A stretch of DNA of 64,000 nucleotides from Bacteroidia bacterium (GTDB taxonomy: Bacteria > Bacteroidota > Bacteroidia > NS11-12g > UBA9320): the NCBI GenBank assembly GCA_018402155.1, contig JAGYJG010000001.1, forward strand, positions 632,198-696,197. The letters are read 5' to 3'. Numbering within the stretch: the first letter of the stretch is position 1; each line of letters starts with the position of its first letter. Made by a program: the position numbers and the translations under genes. Shown here piece by piece: positions 26,441-36,885 of the stretch. The notes below the pieces were generated by a model. The model searched no databases and had not been told where the DNA came from. It saw only the letters and a program-made list of their open reading frames with translations.

Positions 26441-27460
26441 GTGAAAAACCAATTACCTAGATTACAAAGCTTTGTAGAACAAAATACAAGCAATATTATT
26501 GTGCTAGCAGATAGACACACGTTGCGAGACTGCTATCCTTTATTGGGTTCAGAAGTCAGGTACATTCTGATTCCTTATGGTGAGATTTATAAAAACCTTA
26601 ACAGCTGTGAATATATTTGGAAAAAATTGGTTGAATTTGGTGCTACAAGAAACACAATTTTACTTTGTTTAGGTGGTGGAGTACTATGTGATATGGGAGC
26701 ATTTGCTGGTGCTTGCTACCAGCGTGGAATACGTGTAGTACTAGTTCCAACTAGCTTACTTGCTATGGTAGATGCAAGCACTGGTGGTAAAACTGGAGTA
26801 AACTTTCTGCATTTTAAAAACTATATTGGGTTATTTAGTGAAGCAGATGAAGTATTTGTTTGTCCTGTTTTTTTAGAAACACTTCCTTCGATAGAAATGA
26901 CAAATGGTTTTGTAGAAATGTTGAAACATGGCTTAATTGCTGATGCCAAACATTATCATAATGTGAAGGAATTTTTTTCAGAAGACGACAAAGCACTAGA
27001 CTATCAACTTATTTATGATTCCATTGCTATAAAAAAAAGATTTGTAGACCAAGATTTTAGGGACATAGGACTACGAAAAAGATTAAACTTTGGGCATACA
27101 GTAGGTCACGCTCTGGAGGCACACAGCTTATTTATAAACGATGAAAATGAATCAATTTCTCACGGCACAGCTGTGGCACTAGGTATAATTGTAGAAAGCT
27201 TCATCAGCCACCAAGAATCAGGATTGTCTGCAGATGAATTAAATCAAATTACACAGGTATTGCAGCCTTTAGCTTTAGGTGTAAAAGAAGAAATACCTAA
27301 ACTCGAAGTTTTAATGCCATACCTGCTGAAGGACAAAAAAAACGAGAATAAAAAAATTAGTTTTTCGCTTATCAAAGCAATAGGAGAGAGTGAACACAAT
27401 CGTGAGATAAGTGTTGGTCTAATTGCTGATGGGCTTGCCTATTTGCGAAAATTAAAATGA
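26441..27460 (+). CDS. aroB: 3-dehydroquinate synthase
   Basis: AroB cyclises DAHP to 3-dehydroquinate, the second step of the shikimate pathway, using NAD and a divalent metal. CLGGGVLCDMGAFAG is the NAD-binding glycine motif, and PTSLLAMVDASTGGKTGVN is the substrate-binding loop. Metal ligands are in EMLKHGLI and NFGHTVGHALE. The length of 339 aa is normal. The start is GTG. It overlaps aroA by 4 bp (ATGA). Confidence 0.95.
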   Translation: MKNQLPRLQSFVEQNTSNIIVLADRHTLRDCYPLLGSEVRYILIPYGEIYKNLNSCEYIWKKLVEFGATRNTILLCLGGGVLCDMGAFAGACYQRGIRVVLVPTSLLAMVDASTGGKTGVNFLHFKNYIGLFSEADEVFVCPVFLETLPSIEMTNGFVEMLKHGLIADAKHYHNVKEFFSEDDKALDYQLIYDSIAIKKRFVDQDFRDIGLRKRLNFGHTVGHALEAHSLFINDENESISHGTAVALGIIVESFISHQESGLSADELNQITQVLQPLALGVKEEIPKLEVLMPYLLKDKKNENKKISFSLIKAIGESEHNREISVGLIADGLAYLRKLK

Positions 27461-28692
27461 TAAAATTGAGCCACGATACTGGGGTATTAACAGGGGAAAT
27501 CAACCTACCGTCTAGTAAGAGCATCTGCAACCGGATGTTGGTTTTGCGGCAATTATATGAGCCATCTATGAAGCTCGATAACATATCTACAGCAAATGAT
27601 AGTACTTTGTTAAAGGATATATTAGAAAGAAACGACCCGGAAATTGATGTTCAAGACGCAGGAACAGCCCTGCGGTTTTTGGTGGCCTACTGTGCCGTGA
27701 CTCCCGGTGAATGGCATATTCAAGGCACTGATAGATTGCATGATAGACCTATAAGCCAGCTGGTTGATATACTACGTATCTTTGGAGCAGATATTTCGTA
27801 TACCAAGGAAGTTGGTAGAGCCCCGCTCAAAATTATAGGTAAGCAGTTGAGTGCTTCTATAGATCTTATTGATATTACCGAGGTAAAAAGCAGTCAATTT
27901 GTTTCGGCAATTCTACTCATAGCTCCCAAAATATATGGCAATTTCAACTTGAAAGTAGATACGAAGATGAACTCGTACAGCTATGTGCTGCTCACTATAG
28001 CTTGTTTACGGCGGATGGGTTTTTCAGTTTTTGTAAAAGGGCAATACATTTCTGTACTCAAGCAGCAAAAATTTGATGGGGAGTATTTTTTTATAGAGCC
28101 AGATTGGAGCTCATTTTATTATTGGATGAGTATGATTCATTTGGCCAGAGAGGTAGATCTCTTTTTCCCGGGTGTGCGGTTAGACAATATGCAGAAAGAG
28201 CGGAAGAAACTTTTTGACGTTGGAAATAGTGGTGTCAATTTTGAGGAGACTTATGGTGGCATGCATATTATTAAGACTAAACAAGGCACTATAGAGTGTA
28301 AGAATACGTATAACTTTTCGCAGTTTCCTGATAGTGCTATGACTTTTGCCATGCTTTTGCCAGCTTTGGGATGTAAAAATATAATTTTCAAAGGCTTAGA
28401 AAGTTTAAAATATAAGGAGTGTGACCGTGAATTGGCCTTAGCGGAGCACCTAGCAAGAATTGGAGTCCACTTCTCAAAAAATAAGAATGAATGGACACTC
28501 GATACAACTTACTATAACCTAGAGGCAGAGACTATTTTTAAGACTTACGATGATCACAGAATGGCTATGTGTGTAGCGCCATTGGCCTTATTGAAACCCA
28601 TATACGTAGAGAATGAAGGTGTTGTAAAAAAATCGTATCCCCATTTTTGGGAAGATTTAAAGGCGGTTGGCTTTCAAATAAACTACATTTGA
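27457..28692 (+). CDS. aroA: 3-phosphoshikimate 1-carboxyvinyltransferase (EPSP synthase)
   Basis: AroA joins shikimate-3-phosphate and phosphoenolpyruvate. The N-terminal substrate motif is LPSSKSICNRML, with GTALRFL near residue 66 and YDDHRMAM near the C-terminus. At 411 aa it is slightly shorter and more divergent than the enterobacterial enzyme, as is usual in Bacteroidota. It lies between aroB and aroC with overlaps or small gaps, so it belongs to a shikimate operon. Confidence 0.93.
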   Translation: MIKLSHDTGVLTGEINLPSSKSICNRMLVLRQLYEPSMKLDNISTANDSTLLKDILERNDPEIDVQDAGTALRFLVAYCAVTPGEWHIQGTDRLHDRPISQLVDILRIFGADISYTKEVGRAPLKIIGKQLSASIDLIDITEVKSSQFVSAILLIAPKIYGNFNLKVDTKMNSYSYVLLTIACLRRMGFSVFVKGQYISVLKQQKFDGEYFFIEPDWSSFYYWMSMIHLAREVDLFFPGVRLDNMQKERKKLFDVGNSGVNFEETYGGMHIIKTKQGTIECKNTYNFSQFPDSAMTFAMLLPALGCKNIIFKGLESLKYKECDRELALAEHLARIGVHFSKNKNEWTLDTTYYNLEAETIFKTYDDHRMAMCVAPLALLKPIYVENEGVVKKSYPHFWEDLKAVGFQINYI

Positions 28693-28696
28693 ATCA

Positions 28697-29758
28697 GTGA
28701 ATACAATTGGTAAAAATATTAGACTGACGTCCTATGGTGAATCTCATGGCGAATCTGTGGGTGTTATCTTGGATGGTTTTGTAGCCGGTTTTGAACTCGA
28801 TGAGACATTCATACAAAATCAACTTAATCGCAGAAAACCTGGGCAGTCTGCAATCAGCACACCACGCAAAGAGGTAGACAAAGTGAATATTTTAAGTGGT
28901 GTTTTTAAGGGTAAAACAACAGGAGCTCCTATACATTTTGAGCTACTCAACCAGAATGCAAAATCCCAAGATTACGAAAAACTAAAGGACGTATATAGAC
29001 CAAGTCACGCAGATTATACATATGATGTGCGCTATGGTGTTGGCAACAGAGATTTTCGGGGTGGCGGCAGAAGCAGTGCACGTATCACTGCAGGGTGGGT
29101 CGCCGGAGGAGCTCTGGTACAAGATTTTTTGGTTAGAGAAAAGGGAATACATATAGCTGCCTACGTGAAACAAATAGGAGACATACGCTTTGAAGCTGAT
29201 GCACAGATTTATACACAACAAGAGGTGGATGCAACTAGCGTAAGATGCCCAAATGACGCTTTAGCTCAAAAAATGATAACTGCTATAGGGCTAGCCAAGA
29301 AAGAAAAAGATAGTTTGGGTGGTATTATAGAATGTGTTATATCAGGTGTCAATGCAGGAATAGGAAATCCTGTATTTAATAAATTAAACGCAGCACTCGG
29401 TCATGCTATGCTAAGTATAAATGCAGTCAAAGGTTTTGAGTTGGGCGGTGGTTTTGAAATGAGTGCAAAAAGAGGCTCGGAAGTGAATGACGCTTTTCAA
29501 AATATGCACGGAGTAGTTTCTACTAAATCCAATCATTCTGGTGGTATACAAGGCGGAATAAGCAATGGAATGGATATTGTCTTTCGCGTCGCATTTAAAC
29601 CTACTGCAACCATAGGTACTGTGCAAGAGACCTTAGATATCATTGGCAATGCTGTAAATATTGAAGCCACAGGAAGGCATGATCCGTGTGTTGTTCCGCG
29701 GGCTATTCCTATCGTAGAAACTTTGGCAGCCATTGTTATAGCTGATTTTGTGGTGTAG
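28697..29758 (+). CDS. aroC: Chorismate synthase
   Basis: AroC forms chorismate from EPSP using reduced FMN. Family signatures are TSYGESHGESVG at the N-terminus, GVGNRDFRGGGRSSAR (about residues 114-129), KSNHSGGIQGGISNG and RHDPCVVPRA. The length is 353 aa. The start is GTG, 4 bp after the aroA stop. With aroB and aroA it supplies three of the seven common steps to chorismate. Confidence 0.96.
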   Translation: MNTIGKNIRLTSYGESHGESVGVILDGFVAGFELDETFIQNQLNRRKPGQSAISTPRKEVDKVNILSGVFKGKTTGAPIHFELLNQNAKSQDYEKLKDVYRPSHADYTYDVRYGVGNRDFRGGGRSSARITAGWVAGGALVQDFLVREKGIHIAAYVKQIGDIRFEADAQIYTQQEVDATSVRCPNDALAQKMITAIGLAKKEKDSLGGIIECVISGVNAGIGNPVFNKLNAALGHAMLSINAVKGFELGGGFEMSAKRGSEVNDAFQNMHGVVSTKSNHSGGIQGGISNGMDIVFRVAFKPTATIGTVQETLDIIGNAVNIEATGRHDPCVVPRAIPIVETLAAIVIADFVV

Positions 29759-29811
29759 TATGGCCAAAACATTTCTTTCTCCATTGGGAATTTAATAAAA
29801 AAAGGAATAGA

Positions 29812-30636
29812 GTGAAAAAAATAATAATCCACTTCCTAGGTGTATACCTCAATGCGATAAACATGGTTTCAAAAAAAGTAGGAGGGAAGCACGCATTCTT
29901 ATTATTTTGCTATCCCTTTCCTGTAAAATTAAAATCTAAACAACAGCAGTTTTTGGAGACTAGTAAGCAATATTTTATCCATTTTAAAACAAATAAAATT
30001 GCTACCTACGAATGGGGCAACGGAGAAAAAACAATACTCTGTTTGCATGGGTGGCAAAGTCAAACCTATCGTTGGAAAAAATATATAGAGGAACTAGATA
30101 AAGAAAAATATAAAATAGTAGCAATAGACGCTCCAGCGCACGGAAATTCAGATGGTAAAATATTTAATGTACCTATGTATGTTCAAATTATCGAAAAGAT
30201 ATTGACCGATAAAAAAATAGATTACATTCTTGCTCATAGTTTAGGAGCGTTTTCTACGATGTGTTTGTTTTATGAAAAACCAGAACTAGCATTAAAAAAA
30301 GTTGCTTTGCTTGGCACACCAGGAAAAGCAACAGATTTTATTGATGAGTATGCTAAAATACTGAAAACACATCCTCGAGTGAAACATAATTTGATACAAT
30401 ATTTTATTAACTATTCGGGTATGAAACCGGATTATTACGATACTCTTCGATTTGCTCCAAGTCAAACATCACAAGCACTTCTGATACATGATATACAAGA
30501 TAAAGAAGCACCTTATCACTATGCTGAGTCTATAGCTGCAATTTGGCCAAATTCTCATCTCCATACCACACAAGGATATGGGCATAAGCTACGCGATATT
30601 AGTGTGGTAAACAAAGTTATACAGTTTTTTGACTAA
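29812..30636 (+). CDS. Alpha/beta hydrolase
   Basis: This 274-aa alpha/beta-hydrolase-fold protein has LCLHGWQSQTYRWK as its oxyanion strand-turn. The nucleophile elbow is LAHSLGAF (Ser near residue 144), where Ala replaces the first Gly of GXSXG. The likely catalytic His is in GYGHKLRD near the C-terminus. A hydrophobic N-terminus (KKIIIHFLGVYL) might anchor it to the membrane. The start is GTG, 53 bp after aroC, and it may be a read-through member of the aro operon. The substrate is unknown. Confidence 0.8.
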   Translation: MKKIIIHFLGVYLNAINMVSKKVGGKHAFLLFCYPFPVKLKSKQQQFLETSKQYFIHFKTNKIATYEWGNGEKTILCLHGWQSQTYRWKKYIEELDKEKYKIVAIDAPAHGNSDGKIFNVPMYVQIIEKILTDKKIDYILAHSLGAFSTMCLFYEKPELALKKVALLGTPGKATDFIDEYAKILKTHPRVKHNLIQYFINYSGMKPDYYDTLRFAPSQTSQALLIHDIQDKEAPYHYAESIAAIWPNSHLHTTQGYGHKLRDISVVNKVIQFFD

Positions 30637-30699
30637 CTCACTTTTTTGTTTACCCAAGCAAGAGCTCTAAGAAGTATCAAACATTTGAATGTTTTTCGT

Positions 30700-30707
30700 T
30701 AACATTG
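30700..30707 (+). promoter_or_regulatory. Probable -7 box for the symporter gene
   Basis: TAACATTG differs from TAnnTTTG at one base and ends 6 nt before the ATG at 30714. It contains the TTG used as start by the ORF track (30705). Confidence 0.4.
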
Positions 30708-30713
30708 ACCCCG

Positions 30714-32147
30714 ATGAAAAAAATGGCGCTGCATTGGCAGGTTATCATAGCATTGGTTTTGGGTGTTATATACGCTGTAAGCATAGTATATAATGCCGAT
30801 GTAAATGGGACAAAAAAGGGAATACAGTTTACCGCAGATTATATTGCACCATTTGGAGAAATATTTGTAAGAGTCCTAAAACTAATCGCTGTACCTATGG
30901 TATTATTCTCTATCATAGCTGGCATAGGTAGCCTGAAAAATATAAAACAGCTGGGTAGAGTTGGCGTAAAAACATTGCTAATTTACGTTGGAACTACGGT
31001 GAGTGCAATACTTGTTGGCTTACTATTTGTAAATGCGATAAAGCCTGGGCAGTTTCCCTCTCAAGACTCACGCATAGAAAAACGTATAGAATATGAGCTT
31101 TGGTTGACTGCTACACCAGGAGCACCGCGTTTAGATAAAGTGAGTATGCTTACAGATTCAAACTACGCAGCAAAAGTGGCTCAGGTGAAAAATCGAATTG
31201 CTACTGTAGTTATAGATTCAGATACACAAGATAAGCTGGATAAGGCTGCCGCCGAAAAACAAAAAGGGCCGCTATATAAGTTCATAGATATTTTTCCAAG
31301 CAATATAGTCAATGCAGTATCAGACAAAGATGGAAAAACAAATATGCTACAGGTTATATTTTTTGCCTTGTTTTTTGGAGTAATGCTAGTGAAATTACCA
31401 AAAAAACATGGACAGCCCGTACGCAAGGTGATAAATGGTCTTAACGAGGTTTTTATTGCTATGATAAACGCAGTAATAAGGATGATGCCAATTTTTGTTT
31501 TTGCCCTAATGGCAGGTAGTTTGGTGAAGTCTGCCGGAGATAATTTGGAAAAACTAAAAGAACAATTGGTGTTTTTGGGTCACTATTCTTGGGTTCTTGT
31601 TGTGGCTTTATTTGTTGTTGCTTTTGTATACTATCCGTTGCTCATACATTTTTTTGCCAAGCGTGTTACCATAAAACAGTTTTTGAAAGGAATTCGCGAA
31701 GCACAAATTACCGCTTTTAGTACAAGCAGTAGTATGGCTACATTGCCTGTAACTATGGATTGTGTAAATCATAATCTACACGTACCAAAACCAATTTCTA
31801 GTTTTGTTCTTCCTATTGGAGCTACGGTAAATATGGACGGTACCAGTACGTACCAAGCTGTAGCTGTAGTTGCTATGGCACAATTTCATATGATTGATCT
31901 CGACTTTACCCAGCAGATGTTAATTGTGCTCACAGCTACGTTGGCTAGTATAGGTGCCGCCGCTGTACCCAGTGCAGGATTAGTACTGATGATAGTAGTA
32001 TTAGAAAGTGTAGGTCTAAATCCAGCTTGGATAGCTATTATACTTCCAGTAGATCGAATTCTCGATATGTGCCGAACGGTAGTAAATGTGACTGGCGATG
32101 CCACAGTTTCTAGCATAGTAGCAAGTACGGAAAACGTAGAGGTATAG
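30714..32147 (+). CDS. Dicarboxylate/amino acid:cation symporter (DAACS family)
   Basis: This is an inner-membrane secondary transporter of the GltP/DctA family taking up glutamate, aspartate or C4-dicarboxylates with Na+ or H+. The serine-rich re-entrant loop is FSTSSSMATLPVT, and the NMDGT substrate motif is GATVNMDGTSTYQ. Eight membrane spans are expected in about 477 aa. The loop between residues 120 and 185 is longer and more charged than usual. The ATG at 30714 was chosen because the TTG at 30705 falls in a promoter-like box. Substrate specificity is not decided. Confidence 0.92.
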   Translation: MKKMALHWQVIIALVLGVIYAVSIVYNADVNGTKKGIQFTADYIAPFGEIFVRVLKLIAVPMVLFSIIAGIGSLKNIKQLGRVGVKTLLIYVGTTVSAILVGLLFVNAIKPGQFPSQDSRIEKRIEYELWLTATPGAPRLDKVSMLTDSNYAAKVAQVKNRIATVVIDSDTQDKLDKAAAEKQKGPLYKFIDIFPSNIVNAVSDKDGKTNMLQVIFFALFFGVMLVKLPKKHGQPVRKVINGLNEVFIAMINAVIRMMPIFVFALMAGSLVKSAGDNLEKLKEQLVFLGHYSWVLVVALFVVAFVYYPLLIHFFAKRVTIKQFLKGIREAQITAFSTSSSMATLPVTMDCVNHNLHVPKPISSFVLPIGATVNMDGTSTYQAVAVVAMAQFHMIDLDFTQQMLIVLTATLASIGAAAVPSAGLVLMIVVLESVGLNPAWIAIILPVDRILDMCRTVVNVTGDATVSSIVASTENVEV

Positions 32148-32178
32148 CTATTTGTTAATGCCTCAATACCCACGCTAG

Positions 32179-32226
32179 TAGTAAAGTATATTTTACTAAT
32201 TGGCAGCAGTTGTGCTTATTTTTTTT
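32179..32226 (+). terminator. Possible terminator after the symporter gene
   Basis: Hairpin TAGTAAA-GTATAT-TTTACTA (32179-32198) is followed by a short AGCA-GTTG-TGCT stem (32205-32216) and eight or more Ts. Both stems are weak. Confidence 0.35.
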
Positions 32227-32403
32227 GTAATTCGCTCTAAGTTTTTTTATATGGGCAGCTATTTTAAGTGGTCGCAGATAGTTTAAATTTTATTACCTCA
32301 CGTATTATTTTGTTCAACATGAGGTAAACTTTACTAAAATGTGTCATGTTTGCACGCATCAAATGGATATTAAACTGTTCTATTTGCACAATATAACTCA
32401 AAA

Positions 32404-34464
32404 ATGAAGAATATAATTTTCGCGATACTAAGCCTATTTGCAGTACAAACTATAAATGCACAATGTGGCACAGATGCCTATAATCAAGAGCTTATAAATA
32501 AAGAAACCGGTCGAACTGATATAAACTATATTGATTACTTGGAGGCTGAACGTGATTTTGAATTTGAAACTAGAGTAGATAAAAAAACAAAAAAGTCCAT
32601 TCGTACTGTTCCTGTAGTCTTTCATATTATACATGGCTACGGAGAAGAGAATATAAGCAAAGCGCAAATCGAAGATCAAATACGTATTATAAATGAGGAC
32701 TTTCAGCGCTTGAATGCTGATGCATCAAGCACAAGGGCAATCTTCCAATCCAGAGCGGCTAGTTTTGATTTGGAATTTAAGCTTGCAAGAATAGCTCCAA
32801 ATGGCTCATGTACCGAAGGAATAACTCGTACATATGACCCGGTAAATATGTACGATAATAGGGAATCAGGAATTGAAGAAGCAAAATCAGCTGTAGCTCC
32901 ATGGGACAGAAATAAGTACCTAAATATTTGGATAGTAAAAGAGATACTCAGCAGTGGCACGGGTACTATTTTAGGATATGCTCAATTTCCGGGAAGACTG
33001 GCAAGTACAGACGGCATAGTCATGATACATAACCGAGTGGGAACAATAGGAACAGCGCGTTTCAGTGACAAAGGAAGAACCCTCACTCACGAAATAGGTC
33101 ATTGGTTGGGCTTATATCATCCGTTTCAAGGCGGTTGTTTTGGTTTTGGAGATGGAGTGGAAGATACGCCACCAGTGGCTGAACCATCGTATGGATGTAC
33201 CGCAGGTCAAAATCCGAACACGTGTACCAATGACACAGAAATAGATATGGTGGAAAATTACATGGACTATGCAAATGGTGGATGTATGAATGCATTTACT
33301 GACGGTCAGCGAGCTAGGGCAGAAGGATATCTTGCGAGTCTATCTTCTCGAGGTTCTACTATTACCGCTGCCAATTTGGTAGCTACAGGAGTAAATACCA
33401 ATCCAAGCTGTGCTCCAATTGCTGATTTTTGGCATACTTCAGACAAACTAACCATTTGCGAGGGGCAGTCTATAAATTTTCAAGATTTGAGTTACAACGG
33501 CACAATAACCAGTAGGACTTGGACCTTCGAAGGAGGTTTGCCTTCTACCAGTGGAGTTGAAAGTCCTACAGTTACATACAATAAAGCCGGCATATATAAA
33601 GTAGAGCTAGAGGTTAGAAATTCACAGGGTACAGATAAGATCACTAGACCTTTATTTATTAGTGTAACTCCAGCTGTTGCTGCAAATAAAGCCCCGGCAG
33701 GCCAAAATTTTGAAAATGCTGCGGCCGTTAACTTATGGCAGCTAGAAACTGACAACAATGACGGTTGGTTCTTAAATACGACATTAGGATTTTCTGGAAA
33801 TAGGTGTCTAGAGGCACGAACAAGTGAACAAACGCCAGTAGGTTTGAGACTATCAGCCATTTCGGATCCAATAGATGTTTCTGAATATCAAGGAAATTTA
33901 AATTTACATTTTAAATATGCTTATGCACGCCGAGTGGCTGGCTCTTCAGAACGGCTTTTAGTTTTGGGTTCAAATGATTGTGGTATATCTTGGAATATTC
34001 TTGCTGTATATCTAAATGCTACTTTAGAAACTTCAGCAGTAGCTCCAAATTGGAAGCCTGCTACTCTTTCAGACTGGGGAAGGGCAGAGATAGATATCAG
34101 CCGATATGCGGGTAGCTCAAATTTATATTTGCGCTTTGACGCACTCAGCCAAGCAGGAAATTCTATTTACTTGGATGATGTAAATGTGGGCTCTTTTGCT
34201 CTTAACGTGAAGGAGACTCTAATGGAGCAAAACCTGTACCTCTTACCAAACCCAGCACAAAATGAATTGACAATACAATCAGTAGATTTGAAAGGAAAAA
34301 TGATTGTTTCTATTGTTGATATAACAGGTCGGTTACTTTTGCAGCGAAATTTAGACTCCAATACACGCGCAATAAACACAACTGAACTAACCAATGGGGT
34401 GTATACAGTATGGGTAGAAGCAGATAATGTAAGATGGGCTAAGAAATTAATAATCAGTAAATAA
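32404..34464 (+). CDS. M43 (pappalysin-type) zinc metalloprotease with PKD and T9SS sorting domain
   Basis: This is a secreted metalloprotease of 686 aa. The signal peptide ends near residue 19 (TINAQ). The extended zinc motif HEIGHWLGLYH lies near residues 229-239, and a Met-turn region follows in VENYMDYANGGCMNAFT. A PKD-like domain (TWTFEGGLPSTSGVESPTV) and a jelly-roll-like segment come next. A type A T9SS C-terminal domain closes the chain (LYLLPNPAQNELTI ... AKKLIISK). The protein should act at the cell surface or outside. Its last base overlaps the topA start codon (TAATG), so the two are probably cotranscribed, though their functions differ. Confidence 0.9.
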   Translation: MKNIIFAILSLFAVQTINAQCGTDAYNQELINKETGRTDINYIDYLEAERDFEFETRVDKKTKKSIRTVPVVFHIIHGYGEENISKAQIEDQIRIINEDFQRLNADASSTRAIFQSRAASFDLEFKLARIAPNGSCTEGITRTYDPVNMYDNRESGIEEAKSAVAPWDRNKYLNIWIVKEILSSGTGTILGYAQFPGRLASTDGIVMIHNRVGTIGTARFSDKGRTLTHEIGHWLGLYHPFQGGCFGFGDGVEDTPPVAEPSYGCTAGQNPNTCTNDTEIDMVENYMDYANGGCMNAFTDGQRARAEGYLASLSSRGSTITAANLVATGVNTNPSCAPIADFWHTSDKLTICEGQSINFQDLSYNGTITSRTWTFEGGLPSTSGVESPTVTYNKAGIYKVELEVRNSQGTDKITRPLFISVTPAVAANKAPAGQNFENAAAVNLWQLETDNNDGWFLNTTLGFSGNRCLEARTSEQTPVGLRLSAISDPIDVSEYQGNLNLHFKYAYARRVAGSSERLLVLGSNDCGISWNILAVYLNATLETSAVAPNWKPATLSDWGRAEIDISRYAGSSNLYLRFDALSQAGNSIYLDDVNVGSFALNVKETLMEQNLYLLPNPAQNELTIQSVDLKGKMIVSIVDITGRLLLQRNLDSNTRAINTTELTNGVYTVWVEADNVRWAKKLIISK

Positions 34465-36824
34465 TGCCAAAAAACCTAGTTATAGTAGAGTCACCAGCCA
34501 AAGCCAAAACCATAGAAAAATACCTCGGTAAAGATTTTACCGTAAGATCTAGTTTTGGCCACATAAGAGATTTAGCTAAAGGAGACGGAGCTATAGATAT
34601 AGAGAAAGGATACCTTCCAAACTATATTGTTTCACCTGATAAAAAAAAGATAGTTGCAGAACTCAAGAAATTAGCAAAAGGTGCCGATATGGTGTGGCTG
34701 GCTTCTGACGAGGACCGTGAGGGAGAAGCCATTTCATGGCACCTTTCGGAGGTTTTGGGCTTGAAAGCAAGCAACACAAGACGCATTGTCTTTCATGAAA
34801 TAACAAAAACAGCTATTTTACATGCCATAGACAACCCTAGAGATATAGATCAACATTTGGTAAATGCACAACAAGCTCGTAGAGTTTTAGATAGATTGGT
34901 TGGCTTTCAGCTTTCTCCGGTGCTTTGGCGCAAAGTAAAACCTAGCTTGAGCGCAGGAAGGGTACAAAGTGTGGCAGTACGTTTGGTAGTGGAGCGTGAG
35001 CAAGAAATACAATCATTTCAAACTAGCTCATCTTTCAAAATTCAAGGTCAGTTTGATGTGAATGGTAAATTACTAAAAGCTGATTCTAGTAAACGTCCTG
35101 TACAAGGGGAAGAAGCAAAGAATTTCTTGGATAGCTGCAATGGAGCCACGTTTAGTGTGGGAGATATAGCTATTAAACCTGCTAAACGAAGTCCAGCAGC
35201 TCCCTTCACTACATCTACATTACAACAAGAAGCTAGTAGAAAACTAGGGTACAATGTCAGTAGAACAATGATGTTGGCACAACGCCTTTATGAAAATGGA
35301 CATATCACGTATATGAGAACTGACTCAGTAAATTTGTCAGAATTTGCAAGAAATGGGGCAAAAAATGCCATCACTAGTGAATATGGTACAGAGTACTCTA
35401 AACCCAGAAAATATAGCACTAAGGATAGTAACGCACAAGAAGCACACGAGGCAATAAGACCTACAGACTTTACCATAAATGATGCGGGTGATGATGATGG
35501 CCAGCGCCGACTTTACCAGCTAATTTGGAAACGAGCGATTGCCTCGCAAATGAGTGAAGCTGAGCTAGAGCGAACAACTATAGATATAGTTAATGACAAA
35601 AACACAGATATATTTAAGGCGAAGGGAGAAGTTATTAAATTTGATGGTTTTCTGAAAGTATATCTTGAAGGTACTGATGACGATGAGGAGGAGGAAGAAA
35701 ACGGACTTTTACCAAAAGTGACTAGTGGCCAAAAGCTTGGCTTAATACAAATAAGCGCTGTACAGAGATACAGTAGGCCTCCAGCCCGCTTTACAGAAGC
35801 TAGCTTGGTAAAGCGATTAGAAGAATTAGGTATAGGTAGACCAAGTACTTATGCCCCAACTATAAGTACCGTGCAGAAAAGAGGGTATGTAGTAAAGGAT
35901 GATATAGAAGGCGCATCCCGCAAGTATGTAAGCTTTAAGCTGGAACAAAACCAAGTAGATGAAGAAATTCTAACAGAAAACTATGGGGCAGACAGAAACA
36001 AAATGCACCCTAGTGATATTGGCAAGGTTGTTACAGAGTTTTTGATACAACATTTTGGTAAAGTAATGGACTATGGCTTTACAGCATTGGTAGAAAAAGA
36101 ATTTGATGAGATAGCTGAAGGACTCAAAAACTGGTCAGAAATGATTGATGGTTTTTATAAGCCTTTTCATTTAGATGTAGAAAAAACACTAGAAACTGCA
36201 GAACGCGCCACGGGAGAAAGAAAACTAGGTGAAGATCCTAAAACAGGAAAACCAATAATTGCAAGAATTGGTAGATTTGGACCTATGGTACAAATAGGAG
36301 AGCAAGATGATGATGAAAAACCTCGTTTTGCCAGCTTAGCAAAGGGTCAAAATATAGACAATATATCACTAGACCAAGCACTAGATTTATTTAAAATGCC
36401 ACGCATTCTAGGTGAGTTTGAAGATAAACCTGTAAAAGCTAATGTGGGTAGATTTGGACCTTATGTGCAGCATATAAAACTATTTGTGTCTATACCCAAA
36501 GAAGAAGATGTAATGGAAATTGACCTAGATAGGGCTGTAGAACTTATTTTAGCCAAACGAAAAGCTGATACTGAGCGGATCATTAAGAACTTTGACGAAG
36601 ACCCTGAAACTCAAATACTAAACGGTAGGTGGGGCCCTTTCATAAAAAGTGGGAAGAAAAATTTTAAGCTGCCAAAAGATTTAGAAGACCCAGCTAAATT
36701 AAGTCTTGAGGAGGTAAAGCACATTATGGAGAATCAACCTACCAAAGGGAAAGCAGCACCGGCAACCAAACCAGGATCAAAGACAAAATCTAAAACGAAA
36801 TCTAAAAAAGTGGCCAAAAAATAA
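34464..36824 (+). CDS. topA: DNA topoisomerase I
   Basis: This type IA topoisomerase relaxes negative supercoils. The Toprim domain opens the protein (VIVESPAKAKTIEKYLG) and includes the acidic SDEDREGEAISWHL motif. The active-site Tyr is in GHITYMRTDSVNLS, near residue 279. At the C-terminus there are no zinc-finger cysteines; instead several repeats with GRFGPMVQIG, GRFGPYVQ and GRWGPFIKSGKKNF are present, followed by a Lys-rich tail. That C-terminal type is usual in Bacteroidota. The length is 786 aa. Confidence 0.97.
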   Translation: MPKNLVIVESPAKAKTIEKYLGKDFTVRSSFGHIRDLAKGDGAIDIEKGYLPNYIVSPDKKKIVAELKKLAKGADMVWLASDEDREGEAISWHLSEVLGLKASNTRRIVFHEITKTAILHAIDNPRDIDQHLVNAQQARRVLDRLVGFQLSPVLWRKVKPSLSAGRVQSVAVRLVVEREQEIQSFQTSSSFKIQGQFDVNGKLLKADSSKRPVQGEEAKNFLDSCNGATFSVGDIAIKPAKRSPAAPFTTSTLQQEASRKLGYNVSRTMMLAQRLYENGHITYMRTDSVNLSEFARNGAKNAITSEYGTEYSKPRKYSTKDSNAQEAHEAIRPTDFTINDAGDDDGQRRLYQLIWKRAIASQMSEAELERTTIDIVNDKNTDIFKAKGEVIKFDGFLKVYLEGTDDDEEEEENGLLPKVTSGQKLGLIQISAVQRYSRPPARFTEASLVKRLEELGIGRPSTYAPTISTVQKRGYVVKDDIEGASRKYVSFKLEQNQVDEEILTENYGADRNKMHPSDIGKVVTEFLIQHFGKVMDYGFTALVEKEFDEIAEGLKNWSEMIDGFYKPFHLDVEKTLETAERATGERKLGEDPKTGKPIIARIGRFGPMVQIGEQDDDEKPRFASLAKGQNIDNISLDQALDLFKMPRILGEFEDKPVKANVGRFGPYVQHIKLFVSIPKEEDVMEIDLDRAVELILAKRKADTERIIKNFDEDPETQILNGRWGPFIKSGKKNFKLPKDLEDPAKLSLEEVKHIMENQPTKGKAAPATKPGSKTKSKTKSKKVAKK

Positions 36825-36868
36825 TTCACTTTTTTTTGCTTGCTGTTAGTCTTTCCTATTGTGATTTC

Positions 36869-36876
36869 TATCTTTG
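36869..36876 (+). promoter_or_regulatory. -7 box for the SirB1-family gene
   Basis: TATCTTTG matches TAnnTTTG. Its final TTG is the ORF-track start (36874); the next ATG is 9 nt after the box. Confidence 0.55.
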
Positions 36877-36885
36877 GTCACTCTA

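Noticed and set aside
33492-33860. 122-aa minus-strand ORF inside the M43 protease
   Set aside because: The sense frame continues through a PKD-like domain and ends in a T9SS tail; the antisense ORF has no features.
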